Shown here piece after piece: positions 63,822 through 64,000 of a DNA stretch of 64,000 nt. Both the position numbers and the translations under genes were made by a program. The notes beneath the pieces were generated by a model. The model searched no databases, was not told the origin of the DNA, and saw only the letters and a program-made list of their open reading frames with translations. Origin of the DNA: Devosia sediminis (GTDB lineage Bacteria > Pseudomonadota > Alphaproteobacteria > Rhizobiales > Devosiaceae); the NCBI RefSeq assembly GCF_016411825.1, contig NZ_JAEKMH010000004.1:124001-188000 (forward strand), given 5' to 3'. Positions within the stretch are counted from its first letter, which is position 1. Every line of letters starts with the position of its first letter.

Positions 63822-64000
63822 TCACCTGCCCTCCATCCTTGTAGGATCGTTTTTGCGTCCGAGGCGATACGTGGTCGGCTCGTGGCCAACTCCTGCCGAA
63901 CGGCGGTGAGGTCGTCCGGATAATAGCGATACTCGGCGCAGCGAGAATTGTAGTCGCCGACGGCTGCATTGAAGCGGTCGATGACCGAATTGGCTTCGGT
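63818..64000 (-). CDS. C-terminal end of an unknown protein in the Hsp70 operon (cut by window edge)
   Basis: The last 60 codons of a gene that continues beyond the window. The visible part is helical and charged (VIDRFNAAVGDYNSRCAEYR, then a second helix ending TILQGWRAGD). Its TGA overlaps the TTG start of the GrpE-like gene. The family cannot be judged from this fragment. Confidence 0.7.
   Translation of the reverse strand, partial: TEANSVIDRFNAAVGDYNSRCAEYRYYPDDLTAVRQELATSRPRIASDAKTILQGWRAGD

Noticed and set aside
1-64000. CRISPR arrays, tRNA or rRNA genes, integrases, insertion sequences
   Set aside because: No direct-repeat array, no cloverleaf-like sequence and no transposase or integrase frame was seen by eye; a tool-based scan could still find a tRNA.

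Overview
The window looks like the chromosome of a GC-rich alphaproteobacterium, most likely Hyphomicrobiales and possibly close to Devosia. This rests on the rhizobial-type chemotaxis set (cheS-cheY1-cheA-cheW, cheR-cheB-cheY2, cheD, a cheT-like gene), receptors ending in a DWxEF tail, and gene content such as psuG/psuK, potFGHI and arcD/arcA. No rRNA gene, tRNA gene or CRISPR array was recognised.

Bases 1-23,300 form one large chemotaxis locus read almost wholly from the minus strand. In transcription order it is cheS-cheY1-cheA-cheW, then an ATP-dependent DNA ligase gene, cheD, a truncated receptor-like protein, cheR-cheB-cheY2, and six consecutive receptor genes (the last cut by the window edge). 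A small cheT-like gene faces cheD on the plus strand. The receptors have near-identical cytoplasmic halves and divergent periplasmic Cache-type sensors. They should feed one CheA/CheW kinase, with CheR/CheB/CheD adapting receptors, CheY2 as probable motor regulator, and CheY1 with CheS and CheT as probable phosphate-sink branch.

Bases 23,300-55,300 are ordinary metabolic, transport and housekeeping genes. They include a SAF-domain oxidoreductase, a zinc-less MDR reductase, a siderophore-interacting flavoprotein, pseudouridine breakdown (psuG-psuK), a polyamine ABC importer (potFGHI), purU, an Rrf2 regulator, a KefB-like antiporter, a RecD-like helicase, FAH and aldo-keto enzymes, panB-coaBC-panC, an rRNA pseudouridine synthase, and arcD-arcA followed by three membrane protein genes. 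Gaps between genes carry two families of palindromic repeats: short REP-like hairpins with a TCAAG/ACAAG loop, and a paired element of roughly 70-140 bp with C-rich inverted arms. A 23-codon reading frame with a near-perfect ribosome binding site and a following hairpin lies before purU.

Bases 55,300-64,000 look like an accessory region: low gene density, decayed sequence and unusual families. It holds an orphan Phd/YefM-type antitoxin, an XPD/DinG-like helicase with a C-terminal PD-(D/E)XK-like nuclease motif, small unknown proteins, a MerB-like protein without other mer genes, a frameshifted relic whose fragments weakly resemble the end of a PIWI domain, and a divergent Hsp70 coupled to a GrpE-like protein and to another gene running off the window. 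This is the best place to look for an undescribed system, possibly defence or stress related. That function is inference, not something the sequence proves.
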